From: Flavobacteriales bacterium
Lineage (GTDB): Bacteria > Bacteroidota > Bacteroidia > Flavobacteriales_F > PHOS-HE28
NCBI GenBank assembly: GCA_016703005.1
Contig: JADJCX010000009.1
Location: forward strand, 109,688-173,687
Length of the DNA stretch: 64,000 bases
Reading direction: 5' to 3'
A program made the translations under genes and the position numbers. The notes under the pieces were generated by a model. It was not told the origin of the DNA and searched no databases. It saw only the letters and a list, made by a program, of their open reading frames with translations. Positions 55,789-64,000 of the stretch are shown piece after piece. Numbering within the stretch: position 1 is the stretch's first letter; every line of letters starts with the position of its first letter.

Positions 55789-56400
55789 ATGTCCGAAAAA
55801 CCGGAAACCAACGGCCGAGCAACGGCCGGTGAGAACGTGATCGTGAACGAAGCTGCACGACAAGCGGCGGCGGCAGCCGAAGAATTGGGCCACGCCAGCG
55901 AGGCCGCTGCTGAGCACACGATGGCCGATCAAGAGAATGCCTTGGTGGCCGAGAACGAAAAGCTGAAAGCCGAGGTCGCCGCACTGAACGACAAGTACCT
56001 CCGCCTGAACGCCGAATTCGACAACGCGCGCAAGCGCAACGCCAAGGAGCGCATCGAACTGCTGCAGTTCGCCGGCGAGAACGTGCTGAAGAACGTGATC
56101 CCCGTGGTGGACGATATGGAACGCGCCATTGCCCACAATGAGGGGGTGGACGATATCAAGGCCGTGAAGGAGGGCTTCAACCTGATCCACGGAAAGCTGC
56201 TGCACATCCTCGGTGCCCAAGGGCTGAAACCCATGACCGATGTGAAGGGCAAGCCCTTCGATACCGACAGGCACGAAGCCATCACCAAGGCGCCAGCGCC
56301 GGTGGACCGGCTGAAAGGTTGTGTTCTGGAGGTAGCGGAAAGCGGTTACACGTTGCACGATAAAGTGGTCCGCTACGCCAAGGTGGTGGTGGGCGAATGA
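55789..56400 (+). CDS. grpE: Nucleotide exchange factor GrpE
   Basis: GrpE of about 203 residues, the DnaK ADP-release factor. A long N-terminal coiled coil (ENALVAENEKLKAEVAALND) leads to the conserved LRLNAEFDNARKRNAKER and ENVLKNVIPVVDDMERAI. The C-terminal beta-wing follows (KGKPFDTDRHEAITKAPA, then GYTLHDKVVRYAKVVVGE). An in-frame GTG at 55756 would add MRNPFRKSDKT; ATG 55789 is preferred. dnaJ follows after 32 nt, so the pair is likely cotranscribed; dnaK is not in the window. Confidence 0.95.
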   Translation: MSEKPETNGRATAGENVIVNEAARQAAAAAEELGHASEAAAEHTMADQENALVAENEKLKAEVAALNDKYLRLNAEFDNARKRNAKERIELLQFAGENVLKNVIPVVDDMERAIAHNEGVDDIKAVKEGFNLIHGKLLHILGAQGLKPMTDVKGKPFDTDRHEAITKAPAPVDRLKGCVLEVAESGYTLHDKVVRYAKVVVGE

Positions 56401-56432
56401 CGTAGGGGCGACGCTCTCGTCGCCCAATAGAC

Positions 56433-57563
56433 ATGAGCAAGAAGGACCCCTACGATCTGCTGGGCATTGGCCGTAACGCCACCCCGGAGGAGATCAAGAA
56501 AGCATACCGCCAGCAGGCCATCAAGTGGCACCCGGACAAGAACCCGGGCGACAAGGCGGCTGAAGAACGCTTCAAGGAAGCCGCGAACGCTTACGAGATC
56601 CTGAGCGATCCCGACAAGAAAGCCAAGTTCGATCGGTTCGGGCACAACGCCCCCGGCGGTTTCGGCGGCGGCAGCTACCAAGGTGGCAGCATGAACATGG
56701 AGGACATCTTCTCCCAGTTCGGCGACATTTTCGGTGGGGGCTTCGGTGGCGGTGGCGGGTTCCAAGGCTTCGGCCGCGGCGGTGGCCAACGCGTGGTGAA
56801 GGGCAGCAACCTGCGCGTGCGCATGAAACTCACCCTGGACGAGATCGCTCACGGCGTGGAGAAGCAGTTGAAGCTGCAAAAGCTGGTGCGCGCCAAAGGC
56901 AGCGAGTTCGGCACCTGCCCCACCTGCAAAGGCAACGGACAAGTGACGCGTGTGCAGAGCACCTTCCTCGGCCACATGCAAACGGTCACAACGTGTCCGG
57001 CTTGCGGCGGCATGGGTCAAACGATCAAGAAACGCGCGGCCGGTAGCGACGAACACGGCATGGTGCGCGAGGAAACCACGGTGAGCGTGCGCATCCCCGC
57101 CGGTGTGGAAGAGGGCATGCAGCTCAACATCAGCGGCATGGGCAACGAAGCGCCCATGAGTGGCGTGGCCGGAGACCTATTGGTGGTGATCGAAGAAGAA
57201 GCACACGCTGATCTAAAGCGCGATGGCCAGCACCTGCATCACGAAACCTTCATCAGCGTGGTGGATGCAGCACTGGGCAGCACCATTGAAGTACCGTTGA
57301 TCGAAGGCAAAGCCAAGGTGAAAGTGGAACCCGGCACCCAGAGCAACCACACGTTGCGCCTTCGCGGCAAGGGCCTGCCCAGTGTGAATGGCCACGGCAA
57401 CGGGGACATCCTAGTGCATCTTATGGTGTGGACACCAAGCCATTTGAGCAAGGAAGAAAAAGCCGCGCTCGAGAAACTGCGCGACAGCCCGGGCATCAAA
57501 CCGCAACCCACGGCCAAGGACAAAGGGTTCTTCGATAAGGTGAAGGAGATGTTCGGGAACTGA
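56433..57563 (+). CDS. dnaJ: Chaperone DnaJ with reduced zinc-finger region
   Basis: An Hsp40 co-chaperone of 376 residues. The J domain has the HPD motif (IKWHPDKNPGDK near residue 29), followed by a Gly/Phe-rich linker. The cysteine-rich region holds only two CxxCxGxG motifs, CPTCKGNG and CPACGGMG, instead of four. By position they are repeats 2 and 3, which form zinc centre II. Repeats 1 and 4 are replaced by LVRAKGSEFG and IKKRAAGSDEHG. The substrate-binding C-terminal domains are normal (VRIPAGVEEGMQLNISGMGN). I believe this reduced form is shared by many Flavobacteriia, but could not check. Follows grpE. Confidence 0.94.
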   Translation: MSKKDPYDLLGIGRNATPEEIKKAYRQQAIKWHPDKNPGDKAAEERFKEAANAYEILSDPDKKAKFDRFGHNAPGGFGGGSYQGGSMNMEDIFSQFGDIFGGGFGGGGGFQGFGRGGGQRVVKGSNLRVRMKLTLDEIAHGVEKQLKLQKLVRAKGSEFGTCPTCKGNGQVTRVQSTFLGHMQTVTTCPACGGMGQTIKKRAAGSDEHGMVREETTVSVRIPAGVEEGMQLNISGMGNEAPMSGVAGDLLVVIEEEAHADLKRDGQHLHHETFISVVDAALGSTIEVPLIEGKAKVKVEPGTQSNHTLRLRGKGLPSVNGHGNGDILVHLMVWTPSHLSKEEKAALEKLRDSPGIKPQPTAKDKGFFDKVKEMFGN

Positions 57564-57891
57564 GGCGCAGCATTGAACAGGTAGTTCAATAGCTCCACCG
57601 CGACTTCCGTCGGCAGGACCGCCGGGCGAACACCCTGTCCGCAATGATGGGCTCGAAGCGGTCGGATCTCCAAAGGCCAAGACGTCCATCCCTTTGGCTG
57701 AAGGCGACAGCCTTGAGCGGCATGGTTTCCCATACCCATCGGCCCCGATCGGTGTCTTGTCGGAACGCCAACCTTTGACGCCTCGGAAAAGGTCCGCGTT
57801 GGAACCCAATAGTTCGGCCTTCCCCGGAATGAGGGTGTAACTTTCGGGTTAACGATACGCCTATTTTCGGCGGCCTTTCACGGAACACCAC
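57564..57891. other. Intergenic region between dnaJ and the M43 peptidase gene
   Basis: 328 bp. A minus-strand frame overlaps the end of dnaJ, but there is no supported gene. The only feature I recognise is a -7-like box near its right end (57862). No terminator-quality hairpin or repeat was found. Confidence 0.4.
57862..57869 (+). promoter_or_regulatory. Candidate -7 promoter box for the M43 peptidase gene
   Basis: TATTTTCG, 22 nt before the ATG at 57892. A TTTCG sequence at 57842 could be a weak -33 element. Confidence 0.4.
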
Positions 57892-59979
57892 ATGCTGAAC
57901 CTTCGGACCCTTGTTAGCCTGCTCGTTGGAGCAACTGTTGCAACCGCTTCCACCGCGCAACATGTGCCACACATTTATTGCACCACCCATGATCATGAGC
58001 GGATCGCAGCACTGAACGACAACGACCCGGTGAAGTTGGCCCAGATCGCCGCTGCTGAAGCGGAGCTGGAAGCGTTCACTGAACAGTTCGCTGCAGTAGC
58101 GGACTTGCGCAAGGGCGGTGGCGCCTATGTGATCCCGGTGGTGTTCCACATCATCCACAACAACGGTCCCGAGAACATCAGCAACGAACAGGTGATCGAT
58201 GCTGTGCGTGTGCTGAACAACGACTTCAACCGCTTGAATGACGACTGGGACGATGTGCGCCCTGAGTTCCTCGGCATCGTCGCTGATGTCGGTGTGACCT
58301 TCAAGCTGGCCCAGAAGGACCCGAACGGCGATTGCACCAACGGTATTACCCGCACCATCAGCCCGCTCACTAACGCCGGCGATCAGGACATGAAGGACCT
58401 GATCCAGTGGCCGCGCAACAAGTACCTGAACATTTGGGTGGCCGCCAGTGCCGATGGCGCTGCTGGTTACACATACACGCCCGGCTCCGTGGCCAACCAG
58501 CCCACCCTCGACGGTATCGTTCTGCTGCACGATTACACGGGCAGCATCGGCACCAGCCAGCCCAGCCATAGCCGCACCCTCACGCATGAAGTGGGGCACT
58601 GGATCAACCTGCGCCATGTATGGGGGCCCACCAACGAGCCCGGTCTTGATGACAACTGCAATGAAACGGACAACGTGAGCGACACGCCGCCGACGGAAGG
58701 ATGGACGAGCTGCAACCTGAACGGCAACACGTGCACAGCACCGCTGGACAACGTGGAGAATTACATGGAGTACAGCTACTGCAGCAAAATGTTCACCGCA
58801 GGCCAGAAGACGCGCATGATCGCGGCACTGAACAGCAATACCGCGCAGCGTAACCAGCTATGGACCCCGGCCAACCTGATCTCAACTGGTGTGGATGTTC
58901 CGGGCGAACTATGCGCTGCCGTATTCACTAGCAACGTGCAGGTGGTATGCGCCGGCGACCCTGTCGCCTTCACCGACATGAGCTTCAACAACGTGAGCGC
59001 ATGGGATTGGGCTTTCCCCGGCGCGGTGCCAACGGTGTCAACCGACACCAACCCTACGGTCGTGTATAGCACACCCGGTATGTACGATGTGACGCTGACC
59101 GCAGGTGACGGGAACAGTACGGTGAGCAACACCGAAGGCGGATACATCCTCGTACTGCCTGCAACAGGGAGCAGCGTTCCCGTGGTGGAAGGTTTCGAGA
59201 ACGTGGTAGCGATACCCGGCAACGAGTGGACGGTGTACAACCCCAACAGCGACGAGGCATTCGAGCTGACCACTGCTGCGGCGCACAGCGGAAGCAAGAG
59301 CACGCGCCTGAGGAACTACACCAGCCAAGCCACGAACATCGACGAGCTCCACAGTGGCACGTATGACATGAGCAACGCCACCGACATCACGATCAGCTGG
59401 CGCTACTCGTTCGCCCGTCGCAACAGCGACAACGACGACCTTCTGCGCTTGTATGTGAGCAACGATTGCGGGGCAACGTGGAACATGCGCCGGCAATTGC
59501 GCGGCGCCACCGACCTGCCTACGGTGCCTGACCAGAACAGCCAGTTCATCCCCACCAACCAATCGCAATGGGAGTGGGAGGAAGTGAGCAACATCCTCAC
59601 CAGCTACCACGTGGCCGATTTCCGCTTCAAGTTCTGGTTCCAGAGCGATGGTGGCAACAACATCTATTTGGACGACATCAACATCACCAGCGGACCGGTC
59701 GGCATCAACGAACTGTCAGGTGGTTCGCACGATATGCTCGTCGTTCCCGATCCAGTCGTCGATGCCGCCGACCTCATGTTCACCATGGATAAGGGTGGAC
59801 CCGTTGAGATCGATGTCCTCGATGCGCTCGGTCGTGTTGTTGCGCATGTGCACAGCGGTAACCTCGCGGTGGGCGATCAGCGGATCACGCTGCCAGTGAC
59901 CGCCCTTGGTGCAGGACTTTACTTCGCCCGTGTGCAGGGGAACGGAACGGCCCGCGCCGTGCGGTTCGCGGTGCGCTGA
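57892..59979 (+). CDS. M43 (pappalysin-type) zinc metallopeptidase with PKD and T9SS type A sorting domain
   Basis: A 695-residue secreted metzincin. It has a signal peptide (MLNLRTLVSLLVGATVATASTA) ending before QHVPHIYC, split here for length. The zinc motif HEVGHWINLRH (His232, Glu233, His236, His242) and the Met-turn VENYMEYSYCSK identify peptidase family M43. VIPVVFHIIHNNG and NKYLNIWVAA are family segments. A PKD domain follows (AWDWAFPGAVPTVSTDTNP), then a jelly-roll region (WRYSFARRNSDNDDLLRLYV). The end is a type A sorting domain (VVPDPVVDAADLMFT, then IDVLDALGRVVAHVHSG, then GAGLYFARVQG). All catalytic residues are present. Probably degrades extracellular protein. The lipoprotein gene begins 3 nt downstream. 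Confidence 0.93.
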   Translation: MLNLRTLVSLLVGATVATASTAQHVPHIYCTTHDHERIAALNDNDPVKLAQIAAAEAELEAFTEQFAAVADLRKGGGAYVIPVVFHIIHNNGPENISNEQVIDAVRVLNNDFNRLNDDWDDVRPEFLGIVADVGVTFKLAQKDPNGDCTNGITRTISPLTNAGDQDMKDLIQWPRNKYLNIWVAASADGAAGYTYTPGSVANQPTLDGIVLLHDYTGSIGTSQPSHSRTLTHEVGHWINLRHVWGPTNEPGLDDNCNETDNVSDTPPTEGWTSCNLNGNTCTAPLDNVENYMEYSYCSKMFTAGQKTRMIAALNSNTAQRNQLWTPANLISTGVDVPGELCAAVFTSNVQVVCAGDPVAFTDMSFNNVSAWDWAFPGAVPTVSTDTNPTVVYSTPGMYDVTLTAGDGNSTVSNTEGGYILVLPATGSSVPVVEGFENVVAIPGNEWTVYNPNSDEAFELTTAAAHSGSKSTRLRNYTSQATNIDELHSGTYDMSNATDITISWRYSFARRNSDNDDLLRLYVSNDCGATWNMRRQLRGATDLPTVPDQNSQFIPTNQSQWEWEEVSNILTSYHVADFRFKFWFQSDGGNNIYLDDINITSGPVGINELSGGSHDMLVVPDPVVDAADLMFTMDKGGPVEIDVLDALGRVVAHVHSGNLAVGDQRITLPVTALGAGLYFARVQGNGTARAVRFAVR

Positions 59980-59982
59980 GCA

Positions 59983-60426
59983 ATGAACAAGTACGGTTCA
60001 TTGCTGTTGGCTCTGTGCCTCGTCGCTTGCGATCGCGCGGGCGAGGCGGCCAAGAACACCATCAATAAAGGCGGCGAGGTCGCAGGCCAAGCAGCCAGCG
60101 AATTTCTGAAAGGAGCCAAGGAAGGTGTTGAGGAAACACTGGCCCTGCCAGTCGTGCTCGATGCATCACTGGACGGAAAAGGCCTTGGTGTTGGCAAGAC
60201 CGAAGCCTCCGGTGGCGAGGGCTACCACACGCTCGACGTCTATCTCATCTTCGATCGCGACCTGTCCGATTCACTCGTTGCCAAGGCGTACGATGCCGAT
60301 GGCCTCGAAATGGGACGCGCTCGTTTCAGTGTGAATGGAAAGGCCGGTGATGCCTCGTGGCACACCATCGAATTCCCTGAGCAGACCGATCTGGAAGCGA
60401 AAGGGAAAGTGGTGATCGGGAAATGA
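59983..60426 (+). CDS. Small lipoprotein of unknown function
   Basis: 147 residues with a lipoprotein signal (MNKYGSLLLALCLVAC, lipidated Cys16). A short Ala/Gly/Lys-rich helix (GEAAKNTINKGGEVAGQAAS) leads to a compact beta domain (DVYLIFDRDLSDSLVAKAYD, then GRARFSVNGKAGDASWHTIE). Family not recognised. It begins 3 nt after the M43 peptidase stop and may be cotranscribed. Confidence 0.75.
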   Translation: MNKYGSLLLALCLVACDRAGEAAKNTINKGGEVAGQAASEFLKGAKEGVEETLALPVVLDASLDGKGLGVGKTEASGGEGYHTLDVYLIFDRDLSDSLVAKAYDADGLEMGRARFSVNGKAGDASWHTIEFPEQTDLEAKGKVVIGK

Positions 60427-60485
60427 GGCAGGCATAGGGACCGGCACGGGCAAGCCCGTTGAACGATCCCGCTACTGACCGTCCT

Positions 60486-60929
60486 CTATTTCTTATACCC
60501 CACCAGGATCGTCACGCAGCCCACGGGCACCAGATCATTGGCGCTCTTCTTATCAGGTACATACACCAGCACTTTCAACTGGGTGGTGCTTTCCACTTTC
60601 AGGTCGAAGGTGTTCTTCGGCTCGTCGGCGAGGCTCTCAAAAACCGTCTTGTTACCGGCGTCAACGAGTTTCCAGTTCACATCGCCCAAGGAGGGATGCA
60701 CACACACGAGCAAGCGGTACTCCTGTCCGCTATAGAAGGTCATGTTCACCTCTGCTTCCTCGCCGGGCGATAGCTGCGCAGCGTTGAAGGTTTCGTTGAA
60801 CGTATAAGGCTCCAGTTGCGGAATGCACTTGTTCTTGGCGAAGCTGCGGCATTGCGCCTCGGCACTGCTGGGCAACAGGCAGGCGGCAAATACTGCGGCA
60901 CAGGCCGCGATCGAGCGTAGGGTCGTCAT
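60486..60929 (-). CDS. Periplasmic protein of unknown function
   Basis: 147 residues with a signal peptide (MTTLRSIAACAAVFAACLLP) and three mature cysteines (AQCRSFAKNKCIPQL and VGCVTILVGYKK). The rest is a predicted beta-sandwich (EAEVNMTFYSGQEYRLLVCV). An ATG two codons upstream (60935) is equally possible. It directly follows the lipoprotein gene at 60938 (8-nt gap), so the two form a likely operon. The pair is of a type I associate with Flavobacteriales, but no function is known to me. Confidence 0.72.
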   Translation of the reverse strand: MTTLRSIAACAAVFAACLLPSSAEAQCRSFAKNKCIPQLEPYTFNETFNAAQLSPGEEAEVNMTFYSGQEYRLLVCVHPSLGDVNWKLVDAGNKTVFESLADEPKNTFDLKVESTTQLKVLVYVPDKKSANDLVPVGCVTILVGYKK

Positions 60930-60937
60930 GGCCATGT

Positions 60938-61825
60938 TCAGTTGATGTAGCTGTTACGTACGGACGCCGCTTTTTCGCTCAGCGTCTTCAGTTGCTCGTC
61001 GGTGATGGTCGCGGCGGATCCACCACCGATGGTCGTTACTCCGCTCGCATCGGTGCTCGTGGTGGTGGCACCGCCAACGTTGATGCCTTCGAAAATGGCG
61101 CTCAGGGCCTGCATGTCGCCCAACACGCTGGTGAGCGTGGGTTCCTGCGGATACTCGCCCAATAGCGAGATGATGTCCTTCAGCGAGAGCTTCTGTTCCG
61201 CGATGCGCTGGCGCAATTGATCGTTGGGCTTGGTGATCGCCACTTGCGTTGCGATGTACAGACCCTCTGTCCACCCGGCCGCGATCATCAACGCGCTCAA
61301 GTGGCTTCGGCCCTCTTCCTTCAAGTAGCCGTCCATGTTCCAGTACGTGTCCGTAACGATATCGAGCAAGGCCTCCCGATCGCCCTTGGCTTCTTCCATG
61401 GCTTGCATGGTACTGTCGCTGAACACACTGTTGATGCCCAGCTGCTTGGCCATGCTTTGCGCCGCTGCCGTAAAGAGCATACTCTCCTGCGTTTGGTTGA
61501 ACACGCTCGCATAACTGAGGTCGGCACCGTACACGCCAAGGTTGATCGCTTGCTTGCTGGGGCTGGTGTAGTTGGTGCGGTTGTTCGGGTCGTTGAGGAT
61601 GTCCTTGTCGTACTCCGCGCCGGCCTTGCGGAGCAGTTCGGCCGTTTCCATGGGGCTGGGGATGCTGTAGAAGATCTTCTTGGTCTTCTGCTTCATGGCA
61701 TCCTGGGCAGCGGCGGTACTATCGCTACCGTCTGTGAGCAGTTCATCGCCCTGCTGGTGCCCACCTCCGCAAGCGGCGAGAAGCAATGCAACAGGCAGCA
61801 GGCGTATCAGGTTCTGTATGGTCAT
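60938..61825 (-). CDS. Lipoprotein of unknown function
   Basis: 295 residues with a lipoprotein signal (MTIQNLIRLLPVALLLAAC, Cys19) and a Gly/Ser/Asp/Thr-rich linker. The domain is predicted all-helical (FYSIPSPMETAELLRKAGAE, then YGADLSYASVFNQTQESMLF, then NDQLRQRIAEQKLSLKDII). A Thr/Gly-rich insertion lies near residue 260. I do not recognise a named family. ATG 61825 is chosen over 61834 because it gives a standard signal peptide. Downstream of polA and upstream of the 147-residue periplasmic protein on the same strand. Confidence 0.78.
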   Translation of the reverse strand: MTIQNLIRLLPVALLLAACGGGHQQGDELLTDGSDSTAAAQDAMKQKTKKIFYSIPSPMETAELLRKAGAEYDKDILNDPNNRTNYTSPSKQAINLGVYGADLSYASVFNQTQESMLFTAAAQSMAKQLGINSVFSDSTMQAMEEAKGDREALLDIVTDTYWNMDGYLKEEGRSHLSALMIAAGWTEGLYIATQVAITKPNDQLRQRIAEQKLSLKDIISLLGEYPQEPTLTSVLGDMQALSAIFEGINVGGATTTSTDASGVTTIGGGSAATITDEQLKTLSEKAASVRNSYIN

Positions 61826-61875
61826 GGAGGACACGTTGACGTGGTGCCCAAAGATCCCCTCGGCGACGGTGCGGC

Positions 61876-64000
61876 TCAGTGCGCCTCCAGCCAGTTTTTC
61901 CCCAAATGGATGTCAACAAGAAGTGGGGCGTCCAGTTGCATGGCACCTTCCATGAGATCCTTCACCAGCGGTAGCAACTCATCGGCCTCATCGTTGTGCG
62001 CATCGAAGACCAATTCATCATGCACCTGCAGCAAGAGCTTGCTGCGCATGCGCTTCCGCTTCAGTTCATCGTGAATGCGCACCATGGCGACTTTGATGAT
62101 GTCCGCAGCGGTCCCTTGCATCGGTGCGTTGATCGCGATCCGCTCGGCCTGCGCGCGCACGGTGTTATTGCCACTGGTGATATCGGGCAGGTAACGGCGA
62201 CGGCCCATTAGGGTCTTGATGTAACCGTTCGCCCGGCAGAAGCCGATCATCTCGTCCATGTACGTGCGCACACCGGGGAATTGCGCGAAATAATCGTCGA
62301 TGATGGCCTTTGCTTCCGCGCGCGGTATGCCCAGGTTCTGTGAAAGTCCGAAGGCTCCCTGACCATAGGCGATACCGAAGTTCACTGCCTTGGCCCGACT
62401 GCGTTGGTCGCGGGTTACCGTGGCAATGTCCACGTTGAACACCTTGGCAGCCGTGGCCGCGTGGATATCAAGGCCTTGCCGAAAAGCTTCCTGCATGTTC
62501 TTGTCGCCGCTCATGTGCGCGATGATGCGCAACTCGATCTGGCTGTAGTCGGCACTGAGCAATTGGTAGTTCTCATCGCGTGGTACGAATGCCTTGCGGA
62601 TCTCGCGCCCCTTCTCGGTGCGTATGGGGATGTTCTGCAAATTGGGATCGTTGCTGGCCAATCGCCCGGTGGCAGCAACGGTCTGCAAGTAGTTGGTATG
62701 CACGCGACCTGTGACTTTGTCCGCGGCTTCGGGCAGCGTGTCAACGTAGGTGCCCTTGAGCTTGCGCAGACTACGGTAGTCGAGCATGAGCGGGATCACC
62801 GGGTGCGCGTTGCTCATCTCCTGCAGGATGTCCTCGCTCGTTTGGTACTGGCCCGTCTTGGTCTTTTTGATCTTGTCGCCACCCAACTTCAGCGTTTCGA
62901 AGAGCACATCGCCCAACTGCTTGGGGCTGTCAATGTTGAACGTTACGCCGCATGCTTTGTGGATCTCTTCCTGAAGCCGCAGGATGTCCACACCGAGTTC
63001 CTCACTGAACGCTTTGAGCGCAGGGATGTCGATGCGAATGCCTTCCGTTTCCATGTCGGCGAGCACGCTCACCAAGGGCATCTCCACGTCGTTGAAGAGT
63101 TGAGTGATCCCGTCTTCCTCCAACAGCGGCTGGAATTTTTCGTGAAGCTGCCATGTCACGTCCGCATCCTCCGCACTGTACTCCTTCACCGCGTTCACGT
63201 CCGCATCGCGCATGCTCTTCTGCGTCTTCCCCTTCGGGCCGATCAACGTTTCGATGCTCACGGGACGATAGCCCAAGTAGGTCTCGCTCAGATAGTCCAT
63301 GCCGTGCCGTTGGTCCGGCTTCAGCATGTAGTGCGCAACCATGGTATCGAAGAGCTGCCCCTTCACCTCCACCCCGTAGTTGGCGAGGATCCGTATGTCG
63401 TACTTGGCGTTCTGCGCCACCTTGCCGATGCTCTCGTTCTCCAGGATCGGCCTGAAGATGTCAACGATACGCTGGGCTTCGGTGCGATCAGCGGGCACCG
63501 GCACGTAATGCCCCTCATGCGCCTTCCAACTGAACGCTAGCCCGACCAATTCGGCAGTGCGCTCATCGGTACCGGTGGTCTCCGTATCGAAACAAAAGCG
63601 TGGTTGTTTCTTCAGTTGCGCGGCCAGCATATACATGGCCTCGTTCGAATCGGCGAGGAAGTAGCGGTGATCCACCGTATCGATCGTGCTCATTTCCGAT
63701 AGCTCCACGGTGCCATCCTCGTTCACACTGCTGCCAAAGAGATCCACCTGCGCGGATGCGGGCTGCGACTTTCCCTTCTTCTCGGGCTGAGCCTCCGTAT
63801 TCCCATTGACATCGCCACCGAGAACACGGCCCGTCAGATTCCGGAACTCCAACTCGCTGAAGACCTCCAACACTTTGTCCTTGTCCGGTGGGTCGAGGTG
63901 CAACGCGTCATGATCAAGTTCCACCGGGGCATTAATGTTGATCGTCGCGAGCATCTTGCTCATGCGCCCTTGCTCGGCGAACGCGATCACGTTCTCCTGT
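61876..64000 (-). CDS. polA: DNA polymerase I, C-terminal part (runs off right edge)
   Basis: The visible 708 codons cover the 3'-5' exonuclease and polymerase domains; the 5'-3' exonuclease domain and start lie beyond the right edge. The exonuclease domain keeps its catalytic acidic motif (FCFDTETTGTDERTAELVG), and NAKYDIRIL and YSAEDADVTWQL match ExoII and ExoIII, so proofreading is probably active. Polymerase motif A is LLSADYSQIELRIIAH, the O-helix is RSRAKAVNFGIAYGQGAFGL, and motif C is LLQVHDELVFDA. All are intact. The end HLGKNWLEAH is normal. Secure identification. Confidence 0.96.
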   Translation of the reverse strand, partial: QENVIAFAEQGRMSKMLATININAPVELDHDALHLDPPDKDKVLEVFSELEFRNLTGRVLGGDVNGNTEAQPEKKGKSQPASAQVDLFGSSVNEDGTVELSEMSTIDTVDHRYFLADSNEAMYMLAAQLKKQPRFCFDTETTGTDERTAELVGLAFSWKAHEGHYVPVPADRTEAQRIVDIFRPILENESIGKVAQNAKYDIRILANYGVEVKGQLFDTMVAHYMLKPDQRHGMDYLSETYLGYRPVSIETLIGPKGKTQKSMRDADVNAVKEYSAEDADVTWQLHEKFQPLLEEDGITQLFNDVEMPLVSVLADMETEGIRIDIPALKAFSEELGVDILRLQEEIHKACGVTFNIDSPKQLGDVLFETLKLGGDKIKKTKTGQYQTSEDILQEMSNAHPVIPLMLDYRSLRKLKGTYVDTLPEAADKVTGRVHTNYLQTVAATGRLASNDPNLQNIPIRTEKGREIRKAFVPRDENYQLLSADYSQIELRIIAHMSGDKNMQEAFRQGLDIHAATAAKVFNVDIATVTRDQRSRAKAVNFGIAYGQGAFGLSQNLGIPRAEAKAIIDDYFAQFPGVRTYMDEMIGFCRANGYIKTLMGRRRYLPDITSGNNTVRAQAERIAINAPMQGTAADIIKVAMVRIHDELKRKRMRSKLLLQVHDELVFDAHNDEADELLPLVKDLMEGAMQLDAPLLVDIHLGKNWLEAH

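Noticed and set aside
57411..57809. A minus-strand gene in the dnaJ-M43 gap
   Set aside because: The frame runs into dnaJ antisense and has no recognisable domain, start context or hydrophobic pattern.
1..64000. tRNA, rRNA, prophage, integrase or insertion-sequence genes
   Set aside because: Scanned for on both strands by eye; no cloverleaf-like 3' ends, transposase DDE motifs or terminal inverted repeats flanking a gene were found. Small or degenerate ones could be missed without a computed search.

Overview
The window looks like a GC-rich chromosome fragment of a Bacteroidota bacterium, most likely order Flavobacteriales. Four lines of sequence evidence support this. Many secreted proteins carry type IX secretion system (T9SS) C-terminal sorting domains. 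There is a PorP/SprF-like plus OmpA-like operon behind a giant type-B-sorted adhesin. There is a DUF5686 outer-membrane protein. The promoters read TTTG-N19-TAnnTTyG rather than the sigma70 consensus. I found no tRNA or rRNA genes, CRISPR array, integrase, transposase or phage gene.

Layout. 1-9 kb: 5' part of sucA (minus), small secreted or unknown proteins, a TIGR01777 epimerase, an OmpA-like/TPR secreted protein. 7.5-14.2 kb (minus): polyprenyl synthetase, rfbA and an MMPL/RND exporter in an overlapping cluster, then a DUF5686 protein. 14.3-15.3 kb: a radical SAM/SPASM protein. 15.3-19.5 kb (minus): the translation operon rplM-rpsI-rpsB-tsf-pyrH-frr with a well-formed promoter and an internal terminator before pyrH. 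19.6-28.5 kb (minus): giant cadherin-like adhesin, PorP/SprF-like protein, OmpA-family protein. 28.7-34.9 kb: di-haem YVTN-propeller protein, kbl, sulfotransferase-like protein, beta-barrel protein. 35.2-44.8 kb: Omp28-like protein, M36 metallopeptidase, and an Asp-box/PKD protein. 45-48.5 kb: a 21-bp tandem repeat array, an unknown protein, a T9SS cargo protein, a PPK2 kinase. 48.7-64 kb: recJ, a copper-monooxygenase-like T9SS cargo, tadA, a bacilliredoxin, a second Omp28-like protein, grpE-dnaJ, an M43 peptidase, lipoproteins, and polA running off the right edge.

How the genes work together. Most accessory genes make surface or exported proteins. Six carry ordinary type A sorting domains and one carries a type B domain next to its PorP/SprF partner. 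Three otherwise unrelated proteins (28.7, 37.4 and 40.8 kb) lack a recognisable T9SS domain. They share instead a roughly 230-residue C-terminal module made of a beta-rich part, two dockerin-like NDRDPIL repeats, and the terminal residues EQLP or EQMP. This is the best candidate for an undescribed export or anchoring signal here.

Caveat. At least 14 one-base indels, nearly all in or beside short homopolymers, split clearly continuous genes, including the housekeeping gene recJ. I read these as sequencing or assembly errors and report reconstructed genes, flagging each break.
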